Shown here: positions 43,548 through 51,502 of the stretch, one piece after another
Numbering within the stretch: position 1 is the stretch's first letter
How the letters are laid out: every line of letters starts with the position of its first letter
NCBI GenBank assembly: GCA_001899805.1
Contig: MKWP01000014.1
Span: 558,001-622,000, forward strand
Reading direction: 5' to 3'
Origin: Lysobacterales bacterium 66-474
GTDB taxonomy: Bacteria; Pseudomonadota; Gammaproteobacteria; Xanthomonadales; Rhodanobacteraceae
Length of the DNA stretch: 64,000 bases
The notes under the pieces: model-generated
Databases searched by the model: none
What the model saw: the letters and a program-made list of their open reading frames with translations, nothing else
What the model was told of the DNA's origin: nothing
Program-made: the position numbers and the translations under genes

Positions 43548-44534
43548 TTAGTCGCCGGATTGAGGCGCAGGCAGTCGCGGTACAGGTGCCGCCGGGGCTT
43601 CCGTCAGGCCCCGCTCGATGCGCTGCTGCGCAAAGGGATCGTCGGCGTCGAGGTACCGCATCGCCGATTTCACGTCGCGCCAGCCCACGTATTCCATCAG
43701 CGCCTTGATGTCCCAGCCATTCGCGTTGGCCCAGTTGGCAAAGCCGCGCCGAAGGGAATGGCTACTGTAGGCTTGCGCATCGGCAACGCCCGCCGACCGA
43801 AACAGCCGGCGCAACAGCGGGACCAGACTGTTCGCGTGCAAGGGCCCCTCGGCGACGTGCCCCCAGTGGTCGATTCGGCGGAACAGCGGGCCTTGAGTCA
43901 ACTTCGCAGCCTCGAGCCACTGTGCCGTTGCGGTGACCGGACACCAGCGCGAGAGCGCAGGCACCTTGTAGGTCGTACCGATGTTCTGACGATCGCCTTT
44001 GCTCTGCGGCAGGAAACAGGTCATGCCTTGGGCGGGGACCAGCCGCAAGTTTTCGACATGCAGGTGGACCAATTCGTCACCACGGAACCCACGCCAGAAC
44101 CCCAACAGCACCAGGGCCCGGTCACGCAAGCAGCGTAGTTCTCTGCCGCGGTCGGCGCGGGTTCGGGCTGCGGCCAATGCGCCATCCAGCCAATCCGCGA
44201 TCTGCGCCAATACAACGAGCTGCAGTGGCTTGGCTTGCTTTTCGATCGCGCGGTGCAGGGTTTGAATGCCCTTCAGCACCTTGCGCACGTGAGCGCTTCG
44301 GGTCGGATCCACGAAGCCATGTTCATGATGCCAATGTGCCAGCGCTGCCAAACGTTGCTTCAGTGTATTGATGGCGTAGTCATTGGCATTCTCGGCCAGA
44401 TAACGCGCCACGCCATCCGGAGTGGCCGGCAAATGGCCACCCCATTCGACCTCAAAGTGACGCAGTGCCGCGTCGTAACTGCGACGAGTGTTCTTGCGCT
44501 CCGACGCTTCAAGGTAGTGTTCGACCGTGGCCAT
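43548..44534 (-). CDS. tyrosine recombinase/integrase
   Basis: A 328-residue integrase. The N-terminal SAM-like domain (KNTRRSYDAALRHFEVEWGG) leads to the catalytic Arg in LGFWRGFRGDELVHL, a central segment, SSHSLRRGFANWAN (His-x-x-Arg) and GWRDVKSAMRYLDADDPF with the Tyr. It is distinct from both TnpS copies and resembles integrases carried by transposons and genomic islands. It ends 101 bases from the XRE gene and faces it. Upstream (44535-44798) I see only a short open frame with no recognisable family. It may mobilise the 41-44.5 kb segment. Confidence 0.85.
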   Translation of the reverse strand: MATVEHYLEASERKNTRRSYDAALRHFEVEWGGHLPATPDGVARYLAENANDYAINTLKQRLAALAHWHHEHGFVDPTRSAHVRKVLKGIQTLHRAIEKQAKPLQLVVLAQIADWLDGALAAARTRADRGRELRCLRDRALVLLGFWRGFRGDELVHLHVENLRLVPAQGMTCFLPQSKGDRQNIGTTYKVPALSRWCPVTATAQWLEAAKLTQGPLFRRIDHWGHVAEGPLHANSLVPLLRRLFRSAGVADAQAYSSHSLRRGFANWANANGWDIKALMEYVGWRDVKSAMRYLDADDPFAQQRIERGLTEAPAAPVPRLPAPQSGD

Positions 44535-44810
44535 GAATGTTCAGATGAACGCAGGTGCGGTCACGCTCCTACCAGGACAGGTTATTCGGTGTCGTTTTCA
44601 TCAACCGCTTTATCCGTGCTCGTTTGCAAAAGGCATGGTCGCAGCGAAGTATCGTACCAAGTGCTCCTCGGTCGTACCATCGAGCAGGATTAAATCGACG
44701 ATAGCCGCAAGCACATCATGGTGGGCTGCACCGCCTAAGACACGGATTCGATGAACACCAGCCTTGATCCCAAGTTGTAGATCGGGCGGGGCGAGACTAT
44801 GCTGTTTGTC

Positions 44811-45230
44811 ATGCGCCGTTCGCTTCACCCCCGCTCACGCATTTTCCGCAGCCTGCTGGTGCTGGCGTTGCTCGCGTGGACGGCGCTGGCGTTCAATGCG
44901 TTTGGCCAGCCTCTCGCCATGATTGATAGCGGCGCGACTACTACGCAGGCGGCCACGGCGATGGATGGGGCCGCCGGAACGCACTGCGACGGCATGCCGA
45001 TGGGGCACGTGTCGCCGTCTTCGCATCCCGCGCCCGCGCATCCGGCCGGCGATGGCCATGGCTGCTGCCAGCACGGCAGTTGCAACTGCGCGTCGCTGTG
45101 CACCAGCATCGTCGACGTGCCCTATCTCGATATGGCTTGGGCACCGCTGCACGCGCCGGTGCTGGTACCCGTCCACGTGGCACCGGCGCTGACGCAAGCC
45201 GCGCCGCCCCTCCGACCACCCATCGTCTGA
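44811..45230 (+). CDS. copL: CopL-family metal-binding regulatory protein (second copy)
   Basis: A 139-residue exported protein: RRSLHPRSRIFRSLLVLALL signal anchor, HCDGMPMGHV, GHGCCQHGSCNCASLC cluster and PPLRPPIV end. It aligns along its length with the copy at 23520, which fixes the ATG at 44811 rather than the in-frame ATG at 44799. It is first in the second copper operon, 113 bases before copA. The function is as for CopL: needed for copper induction of copAB in Xanthomonas, mechanism unknown. Confidence 0.8.
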   Translation: MRRSLHPRSRIFRSLLVLALLAWTALAFNAFGQPLAMIDSGATTTQAATAMDGAAGTHCDGMPMGHVSPSSHPAPAHPAGDGHGCCQHGSCNCASLCTSIVDVPYLDMAWAPLHAPVLVPVHVAPALTQAAPPLRPPIV

Positions 45231-45343
45231 CTCCCGATCGCGGCGCTTGGCGCCGCTCGTCGCGTTTGCCTGTGAGCGCTGCTCGCATCAAACGCGCATC
45301 TTGATCGCATGCGGCGCGCCATCGCGCCGTTCGGGAGTTCAAC

Positions 45344-47149
45344 ATGGAAGATCGCAAACCCTTACCGGGCCTGACGCTGCCCGGATTTTCGCGCCGCCGC
45401 TTCGTGCAGGGGCTGGCGCTTGGAGGCGCCGCTGCCGCCTTGGGCGCGTGGCCGAAGCTGTCGTGGGCATCGACCGCTCCAGGTCAACCCAACGTCTTGT
45501 CCGGCACCGAATTCAATCTCGACATCGCACCCACGCCGGCCAACTTTACCGGCCATCCCACTGTCGCGCACACCATCAACGGCCAGTTGCCCGGGCCGAT
45601 TCTGCGCTGGCGCGAAGGCACGACTGTCACGTTGCGCGTCACCAATCGTCTGCCTGTGCAGAGTTCGATCCACTGGCACGGCATCATCGTGCCGGCCGAC
45701 ATGGACGGCGTGCCTGGCATCAGCTTCCCCGGTATCGCGCCGGGTGAAACGTTCGTCTACCGCTTTCCGGTGAAGCAAAGCGGTACCTACTGGTACCACA
45801 GTCATTCGCATTTTCAGGAGCAGAACGGACCGTATGGTCCCTTGGTGATCGAGCCGGCCGGTCCCGAGCGCAACCCGACCGAACGGGATTACGTGGTGAT
45901 GCTGAACGACTGGACCGATGTCGATCCAGCGCGCATCTTCGCGATCCTCAAGAAGCAAAGCGATTACTTCAACTTCAACGAACTCACGCTGCCCGATTTC
46001 CTGCGCGACACCTCAATGCTGGGCCTGCGCGGTGCGCTGCAGGTTCGCGCAATGTGGAACCAGATGCGCATGAGCCCGCGCGATGCGATCGATGTCAGTG
46101 GCTTCACCTATACCTATCTGATGAACGGCGCGACGCCCGCCGGCAACTGGACGGGTCTATTCAAGCCGGGCGAGCGGGTGCGGCTGCGTTTCATCAACGG
46201 CTCGGCCAACAGCTACTTCGATGTGCGCATTCCCGGCCTGAAGATGATCGTGATCTCGGCCGACGGCCAGGACGTGCATCCCGTGACGGTGGACGAGTTC
46301 CGGATTGCGGTCGCCGAAACGTACGACGTGATCGTGCAACCGCAGGAAGACCACGCCTACACGATCTTCGCGCAATCGATCGACCGGAGCGGCTACGCAC
46401 GCGGCACCCTCGCCACACGCACCGGCATGGAAGCCGAGGTGCCGATCATGGATGCGGTGCCCACGCTGACGATGGTGGACATGATGGGCGCGATGGCGCA
46501 GGGACATGGCATGTCGAACATGCAAGGCATGGATCACGGTTCCATGTCCGGAATGGATATGTCGACCATGCAAGGCAAGCATCAGGGTGCCATGCCCGGC
46601 ATGAGCCTTGATCCCGCTGGCATGAAGAAGGCGCACCACGCCCGCACCGAATACAACAATCCGGGCGTGGACATGCACGTGGATTGGCCGCGTACAGACC
46701 TCAACGATCCAGGTGTGGGATTGCGCGACAACGGCCGCCGCGTGCTGACCTACGCCGATCTGCATTCCGTGGAGGGTCCGCTCGATCCGCGCGAACCGGA
46801 TCGCGAGATCGAGATGCACCTGACAGGCAACATGCAGCGTTTCGTGTGGTCGTTCGATGGCGTGGTGTTCTCCGATGCCAAACCGGTGCACTTCAAGTTC
46901 AACGAGCGGCTGCGTATCGTGCTGTGCAACGACACCATGATGAATCACCCCATTCACCTGCACGGAATCTTCAGCGAACTGGAGAATCCTCAAGGAAAGG
47001 TGATCGCGCGCAAGCACACCATCAACGTGCAACCCGCGCAGCGCGTGACCTATGCCGTGACCGCCGACAACCCCGGCCGCTGGGCCTACCACTGTCATCT
47101 GCTCTACCACATGGAAGCGGGCATGTTCCGCGAGGTGGTGACGGCATGA
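45344..47149 (+). CDS. copA: periplasmic multicopper oxidase CopA/PcoA (second copy)
   Basis: A 601-residue Tat substrate (SRRRFVQGLALGGAAAALG) of exactly the length of the first copy. Copper-ligand blocks HWHGIIVPAD, HSHSHFQEQNG, HPIHLHGIF and HCHLLYHMEAGMF are intact. The Met-rich insertion is longer and different (GMSNMQGMDHGSMSGMDM and following). The ATG follows a GAGTTC stretch without a strong ribosome site. It overlaps copB by ATGA. The two CopA proteins are clearly diverged paralogues, so this is not a recent duplication. Confidence 0.95.
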   Translation: MEDRKPLPGLTLPGFSRRRFVQGLALGGAAAALGAWPKLSWASTAPGQPNVLSGTEFNLDIAPTPANFTGHPTVAHTINGQLPGPILRWREGTTVTLRVTNRLPVQSSIHWHGIIVPADMDGVPGISFPGIAPGETFVYRFPVKQSGTYWYHSHSHFQEQNGPYGPLVIEPAGPERNPTERDYVVMLNDWTDVDPARIFAILKKQSDYFNFNELTLPDFLRDTSMLGLRGALQVRAMWNQMRMSPRDAIDVSGFTYTYLMNGATPAGNWTGLFKPGERVRLRFINGSANSYFDVRIPGLKMIVISADGQDVHPVTVDEFRIAVAETYDVIVQPQEDHAYTIFAQSIDRSGYARGTLATRTGMEAEVPIMDAVPTLTMVDMMGAMAQGHGMSNMQGMDHGSMSGMDMSTMQGKHQGAMPGMSLDPAGMKKAHHARTEYNNPGVDMHVDWPRTDLNDPGVGLRDNGRRVLTYADLHSVEGPLDPREPDREIEMHLTGNMQRFVWSFDGVVFSDAKPVHFKFNERLRIVLCNDTMMNHPIHLHGIFSELENPQGKVIARKHTINVQPAQRVTYAVTADNPGRWAYHCHLLYHMEAGMFREVVTA

Positions 47150-48339
47150 ACACGAAAACGATTCTCGGAGTGAACCTTCTCGCATTTGCGGTCAGCGCCA
47201 TGATGGCGCTGCCGGCCGCGGCCCAGCAGGACGCGATGCAGGGCATGCAGATGCCCGCACCAGCATCGAGCACCGCTCCGCCGGCCTCCGCTTCCAGCAG
47301 TGGCGCCATGCGAGACATGGGGATGCACGGAATGGACATGCCCTCCATGCACGACATGCAAATGCCCCAGCAGAAGCCCGCGACGAAACCAGCCGAGCAC
47401 TCGCAGCACGGCGCGCACGCTCCGTCCCCGGCGCCTGCGACATCGACGCAAGCCATGCCCGGTATGCAGATGCCGATGCGGCCCTCGCAGCCGGCTGAAA
47501 TGCAGCACCTGCACTTCGGCAACATGATCGGCGTGCGACCGAAACCCGGCGGCCTTGCCGAAGGGATGCAGGGCATGAACATTTCCTCGATGGAAGGCAT
47601 GGACATGTCTTCGATGCAGGGCGGCAACGCACCGCCAGATGCGCGCAGCCCGGACTATTCGGACGGCTACCGCTACACCGACATGCCCGGCATGGCGATG
47701 TCCGACCACGCCAAGCTCGCCATGCTGATGATCGACCAGCTCGAATATGGCCACGACAACCACGGCAACAACGCCGTGTTTCTCGACGGGCAATTCTGGT
47801 ACGGCGAGGACTTCAACAAGCTCTGGCTGAAGTTCGAGGGTGAACAGATGCACGGCAAGCTCGAAGACCTGCGTACCGAGGCACTGTGGAACCACGCCAT
47901 CAGCACCTACTGGGGCACGCAACTCGGGGTACGCCACGATTTCGGCGAAGGACCGGGCCGCACTTGGGCCGCCTTCGGTGTCGAGGGGCTGGCGCCTTAC
48001 TGGTTCGAGACGGAAGCGACGGTGTACGTCGGCCAGAACGGCCGTACCGCGGCGCGTGTGCAGCTCGAATACGAGGAACTGCTGACCCAGCGCCTGGTGC
48101 TGCAACCGAAGTTCGAAGTGAACCTGTACGGCAAGGACGATCCCGCGCGCGGCATCGGCTCGGGACTCTCGGATGCGGAACTGGGTTTGCGCCTGCGTTA
48201 CGAGTTCAAGCGCGAATTCGCGCCTTACGTCGGCGTGGTCTGGCGGCAACGCTTCGGCCCCACCGCCGATCTCTATCGCGCACAAGGCGAACCCGCGAGC
48301 GACCTGCAATTCGTCGCCGGCTTCCATTTCTGGTTCTGA
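47146..48339 (+). CDS. copB: copper resistance outer-membrane protein CopB (second copy)
   Basis: A 397-residue beta-barrel with signal peptide (LLAFAVSAMMALPAAA). Its Met-rich periplasmic half has repeats such as MGMHGMDMPSMHDMQMP and ISSMEGMDMSSMQGG. The barrel runs from LMIDQLEYGHDN to AGFHFWF. Conserved blocks QLGVRHDFGEGPGRTWAAFG and IGSGLSDAELGLRLRYEF match the other copy. It probably buffers copper in the periplasm and at the outer membrane. It lies 15 bases before the cytochrome gene. Confidence 0.92.
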   Translation: MNTKTILGVNLLAFAVSAMMALPAAAQQDAMQGMQMPAPASSTAPPASASSSGAMRDMGMHGMDMPSMHDMQMPQQKPATKPAEHSQHGAHAPSPAPATSTQAMPGMQMPMRPSQPAEMQHLHFGNMIGVRPKPGGLAEGMQGMNISSMEGMDMSSMQGGNAPPDARSPDYSDGYRYTDMPGMAMSDHAKLAMLMIDQLEYGHDNHGNNAVFLDGQFWYGEDFNKLWLKFEGEQMHGKLEDLRTEALWNHAISTYWGTQLGVRHDFGEGPGRTWAAFGVEGLAPYWFETEATVYVGQNGRTAARVQLEYEELLTQRLVLQPKFEVNLYGKDDPARGIGSGLSDAELGLRLRYEFKREFAPYVGVVWRQRFGPTADLYRAQGEPASDLQFVAGFHFWF

Positions 48340-48354
48340 AGGGGAACCCTCCAC

Positions 48355-49443
48355 ATGAAAAAGACCACCGAGTACCTCATCGTCATCGTCGTGTTGGCGG
48401 TGGTGATTGCGATTGGCGCTGCCATCTGGGCCTGGTCGGGCCTCTACAACATCGGCGCCGACGATCACCACTGGAAAGTCACCTACAACGCGCTGCAAAC
48501 GGTGCGTGACCGCTCCATCCACGTACGCTCGAAAGACATCAAGATTCCGAGTCTGGACGATCCGCAACTGATCCTGAAAGGCGCGGGCCAGTACGCCGCC
48601 ATGTGCACGGGCTGCCACTTGCGGCCCGGCATGGAGGATTCGGAACTGCGCAAGGGCATGTATCCGCAGCCACCCGATCTTTCGAAGGTGCACGTCGATC
48701 CGCAGGATGCCTTCTGGGTGATCAAGCATGGCATCAAGATGAGCGCGATGCCGGCTTGGGGCCTTGATGGCAGCCATGACGATCAGACCATCTGGAGCAT
48801 GGTCGCATTCCTGGAAAAACTGCCGGGTATGACACCAGAGCAGTACAAGGCAATCGTTGCCAAGGCGCCGCCGGATGAAGACATGGACATGGACGAAGAC
48901 GGCGGACACAGCCATTCACATGGCAGCGAAGCGGCGCACCAGGACCAGCACGAAGGCAGCGCAACGCCGGGTATGGCGATGTCTGCGTCGATGTCCGGCA
49001 TGGACATGCCTGGCGCCGCGCCATCCGACCTCGAATTGAAGGCTGGCGGCTCGCCGCAAGCCGAAGCCACAGCGCAGGCTTTCCAGGCTGCGCTCGACAA
49101 CGGCAATCGCGATGCGGCATTGGCGTTGTTGGCCGACAACGCAAGCATCAGTGAGGGCGGATCGACCCAGAGCCGTGCCGACTATGCCTCGCACCACCTG
49201 GGCGAAGACATCGCCTTTCTCAAGAATGCGCAAGTCAAACGGTTGTCGCGTGTGTCCGCGGCATCGGGCGATCGCGCGCAGGTGGTCACCGAAAGCGAGA
49301 TCCGGCCCACTTCCAAAGGCAGGCCCGTCACGCTGCGCAGCCACGAAATGATGCAGCTCCAACGCACGAACGGTGCCTGGAAGATCGTTTCGATCGACTG
49401 GAGCTCAAAAGCGAACCCGCCAAGCCGTGACGGCAGCCAGTGA
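48355..49443 (+). CDS. membrane-anchored c-type cytochrome with NTF2-like domain (second copy)
   Basis: A 362-residue homologue of the protein at 19275: N-terminal anchor (IVIVVLAVVIAIGAAIW), heme site C84-T-G-C87-H88, distal Met in MSAMPAWGLDG, and an Asp/Met/His linker (DEDMDMDEDGGHSHSHG, MSASMSGMDMPG). The C-terminal NTF2-like domain runs from EATAQAFQAALDNGNRDAAL to AWKIVSIDW. Retention of the pair copB-cytochrome in both operons, and in the relic at 15.9 kb, suggests a fixed functional partnership. AGGGGA precedes the ATG. Confidence 0.85.
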   Translation: MKKTTEYLIVIVVLAVVIAIGAAIWAWSGLYNIGADDHHWKVTYNALQTVRDRSIHVRSKDIKIPSLDDPQLILKGAGQYAAMCTGCHLRPGMEDSELRKGMYPQPPDLSKVHVDPQDAFWVIKHGIKMSAMPAWGLDGSHDDQTIWSMVAFLEKLPGMTPEQYKAIVAKAPPDEDMDMDEDGGHSHSHGSEAAHQDQHEGSATPGMAMSASMSGMDMPGAAPSDLELKAGGSPQAEATAQAFQAALDNGNRDAALALLADNASISEGGSTQSRADYASHHLGEDIAFLKNAQVKRLSRVSAASGDRAQVVTESEIRPTSKGRPVTLRSHEMMQLQRTNGAWKIVSIDWSSKANPPSRDGSQ

Positions 49444-49480
49444 TCACGCACCCTTCAAACGCAAAGAGGAGAAGCCCATC

Positions 49481-49861
49481 ATGAAACATCGCAATTCCAT
49501 TCTGGTCGCCACCCTTGTCGTCGCCGCTACGGCCCTGCCTTCGATGGCGCAACAATCGTCGGGCATGCAAGACATGCCCATGCAGAACATGCCGATGCAC
49601 AACATGCCCATGAAAGACATGATGCAGTCGGCCAATGCCGAAGGGGTTGGTGTCGTGCAGGCCGTTAACCCGGATCAGGGAACCATCACGGTCAAGCATC
49701 AGGCGATCGAATCGATACACTGGCCCGCGATGACCATGACCTTCAAGGCCGCCAAACCGGAGCTGCTGAAAGGCGTGGAAGTCGGCGAACACATTCGCTT
49801 TGGACTGCATACCCAAGGCATGCACGGCACGGTGACCTGGATCAAGCCGGTTTCGCCGTGA
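49481..49861 (+). CDS. CusF-domain copper chaperone (second copy)
   Basis: A 126-residue secreted protein: signal peptide (ILVATLVVAATALPSMAQ), a short Met-rich repeat (MPMQNMPMHNMPMKDMMQ) and a CusF domain with IHWPAMTMTF ligands. It is shorter than the copy at 24114 because the Met/Lys-rich linker is reduced. No cusCBA genes follow it here, so it may serve the cop proteins or the Cus pump in trans. AGAGGAG lies upstream of the ATG. Confidence 0.88.
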   Translation: MKHRNSILVATLVVAATALPSMAQQSSGMQDMPMQNMPMHNMPMKDMMQSANAEGVGVVQAVNPDQGTITVKHQAIESIHWPAMTMTFKAAKPELLKGVEVGEHIRFGLHTQGMHGTVTWIKPVSP

Positions 49862-49946
49862 CCGCCGCTACGTCCATTCCGTTCGATAAGGGGCGGCGAT
49901 GCAGGCGCGCCGCGTTTCGCCTGCTTCAAGGAAGAGGAAAACAGCC

Positions 49947-50300
49947 ATGACTCACCATACAGCGGAGCACCGCTCGCAAGCGATGAATCAGTGCATCGAG
50001 GACTGCATCCAATGCGAGCGCGTTTGCCTCGAAACTACCAACTACTGCCTCGGTGAAGGCGGAGACCACGCCGACGCCGCTCACATCGCGTTGCTGACCG
50101 CGTGTGCAGACATTTGCGGGACCAGTGCGCGCACGATGCTGCGGGGCGCTGCGGTCCATACCGCGGTCTGCAGGGCCTGTGCAGAGGTCTGCCGCGAATG
50201 CGCGGCATCGTGCGATGGATTCGATGATGCCGAGATGGAACGCTGCGTCCAGGCGTGCCGGCGTTGTGCCGAAAGCTGCGACGCGATGTCAGCCCGATAG
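49947..50300 (+). CDS. four-helix-bundle copper storage protein (Csp/DUF326)
   Basis: A 117-residue Cys-rich helical protein without a signal peptide. Cys residues recur along helices: CIEDCIQCERVCLETTNYCL, LLTACADICGTSARTML, AVCRACAEVCRECAASC and CVQACRRCAESCD. This is the pattern of the Csp family, which stores many Cu(I) ions inside a four-helix bundle. The lack of a signal suggests a cytoplasmic Csp3-like store. It ends the second copper operon and has a relative at 63322. Confidence 0.88.
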   Translation: MTHHTAEHRSQAMNQCIEDCIQCERVCLETTNYCLGEGGDHADAAHIALLTACADICGTSARTMLRGAAVHTAVCRACAEVCRECAASCDGFDDAEMERCVQACRRCAESCDAMSAR

Positions 50301-50334
50301 TCTGCTCTGGAGGTGCTCGGCGTCTCTTGGCGCC

Positions 50335-50383
50335 GGGCAGCCGATGTAGAGGGTAAACCCGGATTCGGCAAAAATTTGGACAT
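50335..50383 (+). repeat. candidate terminal repeat of a Tn3-family transposon (end B)
   Basis: Reading inward on the plus strand: GGGCAGCCGATGTAGAGGGT and then CCCGGATTCGGCAAAAATTT. It shares GCAGCCGA at the tip and the inner motif with end A at 37471-37581, in opposite orientation. It lies 35 bases after the Csp stop and 86 bases before the tnpT stop, mirroring end A. The exact outer base is unsure. Confidence 0.5.
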
Positions 50384-50468
50384 TTGAATCGTAAGTATCT
50401 GTAATGCATAAACTTACAGTCTGCGGCTCAGCGCATCACTTGTTTCCACGGACGCAATCCAAGAACGT

Positions 50469-51395
50469 TCAATTCTGGCGCCGTTTGGCATGATCCGTGT
50501 GCGCGTCGGAATCTTCCGGTAATCGTAAGCGCGTCTTGCCGGCGCGCCCGACCCGCCGTGCGGCGGACTTGCCGCGTCCGGCGCTCGGCAGTTTGAGCTT
50601 CAGGGCTTCGGCCACGCCCCGTTGATGGGCGGCTTCCCGTTCCGCCGCACGCAAGGAACGCGTGAGTTCCGTGATCGTCCGCTGCAGCGTTTGGGTTTCT
50701 TGCTGGTGGCGCTTCCGGGCGTCGGCCAGCTCGGCGCGAGCGGCCTTGAGGTCCGTGCGTGCCCGATCGACGTGAGCGTGGGCACGGTCCTCAACGATCC
50801 GGATGTGTTCCTCGCGTGCACTTCGCTCCTTCGCCGACTTCTCCTCAATTGTCCGGATTTCGTCGCGAAGTTTGGTGCAGGCGGTTTCCAGCGCCTGATT
50901 TTGGGCGACGAGACGGGGGCGTTCCTCGGCGTGCTCCTTGCCTTCGTCCTCCAGCCGGTCCACCAAGCGGCGCAGCGTGGCCACCTCTACCGCAGCGCGG
51001 CGAGCGGCTTCTTCGGCCTGTTGCGTGGCTGCCTGCGCCGTCGCTAGCAGGGCCCCTTGTTCGGCCTCGCGCGCATCGAGGGCCGTCCGGCTTTGCTGAA
51101 GCGCTTCGCGCTCCGCATGGATTTCCTGTTGCATATGCTCGCGGGCGTGCTGCAGCGCTTGGCCCCACAGGTTGGTCATGGCGTGGCCAACGTCGTCCGG
51201 AAGATCAGGGAGCGTATTCAGTTCCTGCAGCCGAGTGGCCAGCCCCTGCCGCCAGACATCCAACATGCGGGTGACCGTGTTGGGTGAGCCGGTCCCGAGC
51301 TTGGCGCGAACCTTTTCCACCGTCACGCGCTCACCGGCCGCAGTGATCGCATCGGCGGTGGTGTCCACTTGCTCTTGAGTGATTCCATGCGGCAT
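50469..51395 (-). CDS. tnpT: TnpT-like coiled-coil DNA-binding protein (copy B)
   Basis: A 308-residue protein with an N-terminal KfrA-type DNA-binding domain (GITQEQVDTTADAITAAGER, SPNTVTRMLDVWRQGLAT). A long Arg/Glu/Ala/Gln coiled coil follows (residues about 80-265), then a basic tail (GKSAARRVGRAGKTRLRLP). Its organisation is the same as copy A at 36478 but the sequence is quite different. It is divergent from tnpS copy B and presumably binds the site between them. The stop codon side faces transposon end B. Confidence 0.75.
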   Translation of the reverse strand: MPHGITQEQVDTTADAITAAGERVTVEKVRAKLGTGSPNTVTRMLDVWRQGLATRLQELNTLPDLPDDVGHAMTNLWGQALQHAREHMQQEIHAEREALQQSRTALDAREAEQGALLATAQAATQQAEEAARRAAVEVATLRRLVDRLEDEGKEHAEERPRLVAQNQALETACTKLRDEIRTIEEKSAKERSAREEHIRIVEDRAHAHVDRARTDLKAARAELADARKRHQQETQTLQRTITELTRSLRAAEREAAHQRGVAEALKLKLPSAGRGKSAARRVGRAGKTRLRLPEDSDAHTDHAKRRQN

Positions 51396-51502
51396 TTTGG
51401 GTCTCCGCTTTCGTTACCCTGCCCTGTTGTATTCGTACCGACGATAATGGATAGTTATCGTCGATACAATCGATTTATCATTATATATATTACATTATAC
51501 AT
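51396..51502. promoter_or_regulatory. putative rst/res recombination site between tnpT and tnpS (B)
   Basis: A perfect nine-base inverted repeat CGACGATAA (51439-51447) and TTATCGTCG (51455-51463) flanks a seven-base spacer, TGGATAG. This is the layout of a tyrosine-recombinase core site. It is followed by a very AT-rich run up to the tnpS ATG. Position and structure fit the TnpS crossover site. Confidence 0.7.

Noticed and set aside
44610-44828. A 72-codon minus-strand frame upstream of copL
   Set aside because: The composition looks protein-like in places, but no family, ribosome site or context supports it, and it overlaps the copL start region.
46480-46640. Tandem Met-rich repeats in copA as a possible DNA repeat element
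   Set aside because: They are in-frame coding repeats (MxGMxH/S) typical of copper-binding proteins, not an independent repeat.
47104-48915. A 603-codon minus-strand open frame across copB and the cytochrome gene
   Set aside because: It crosses two convincing genes on the other strand and has no recognisable domain; a shadow.
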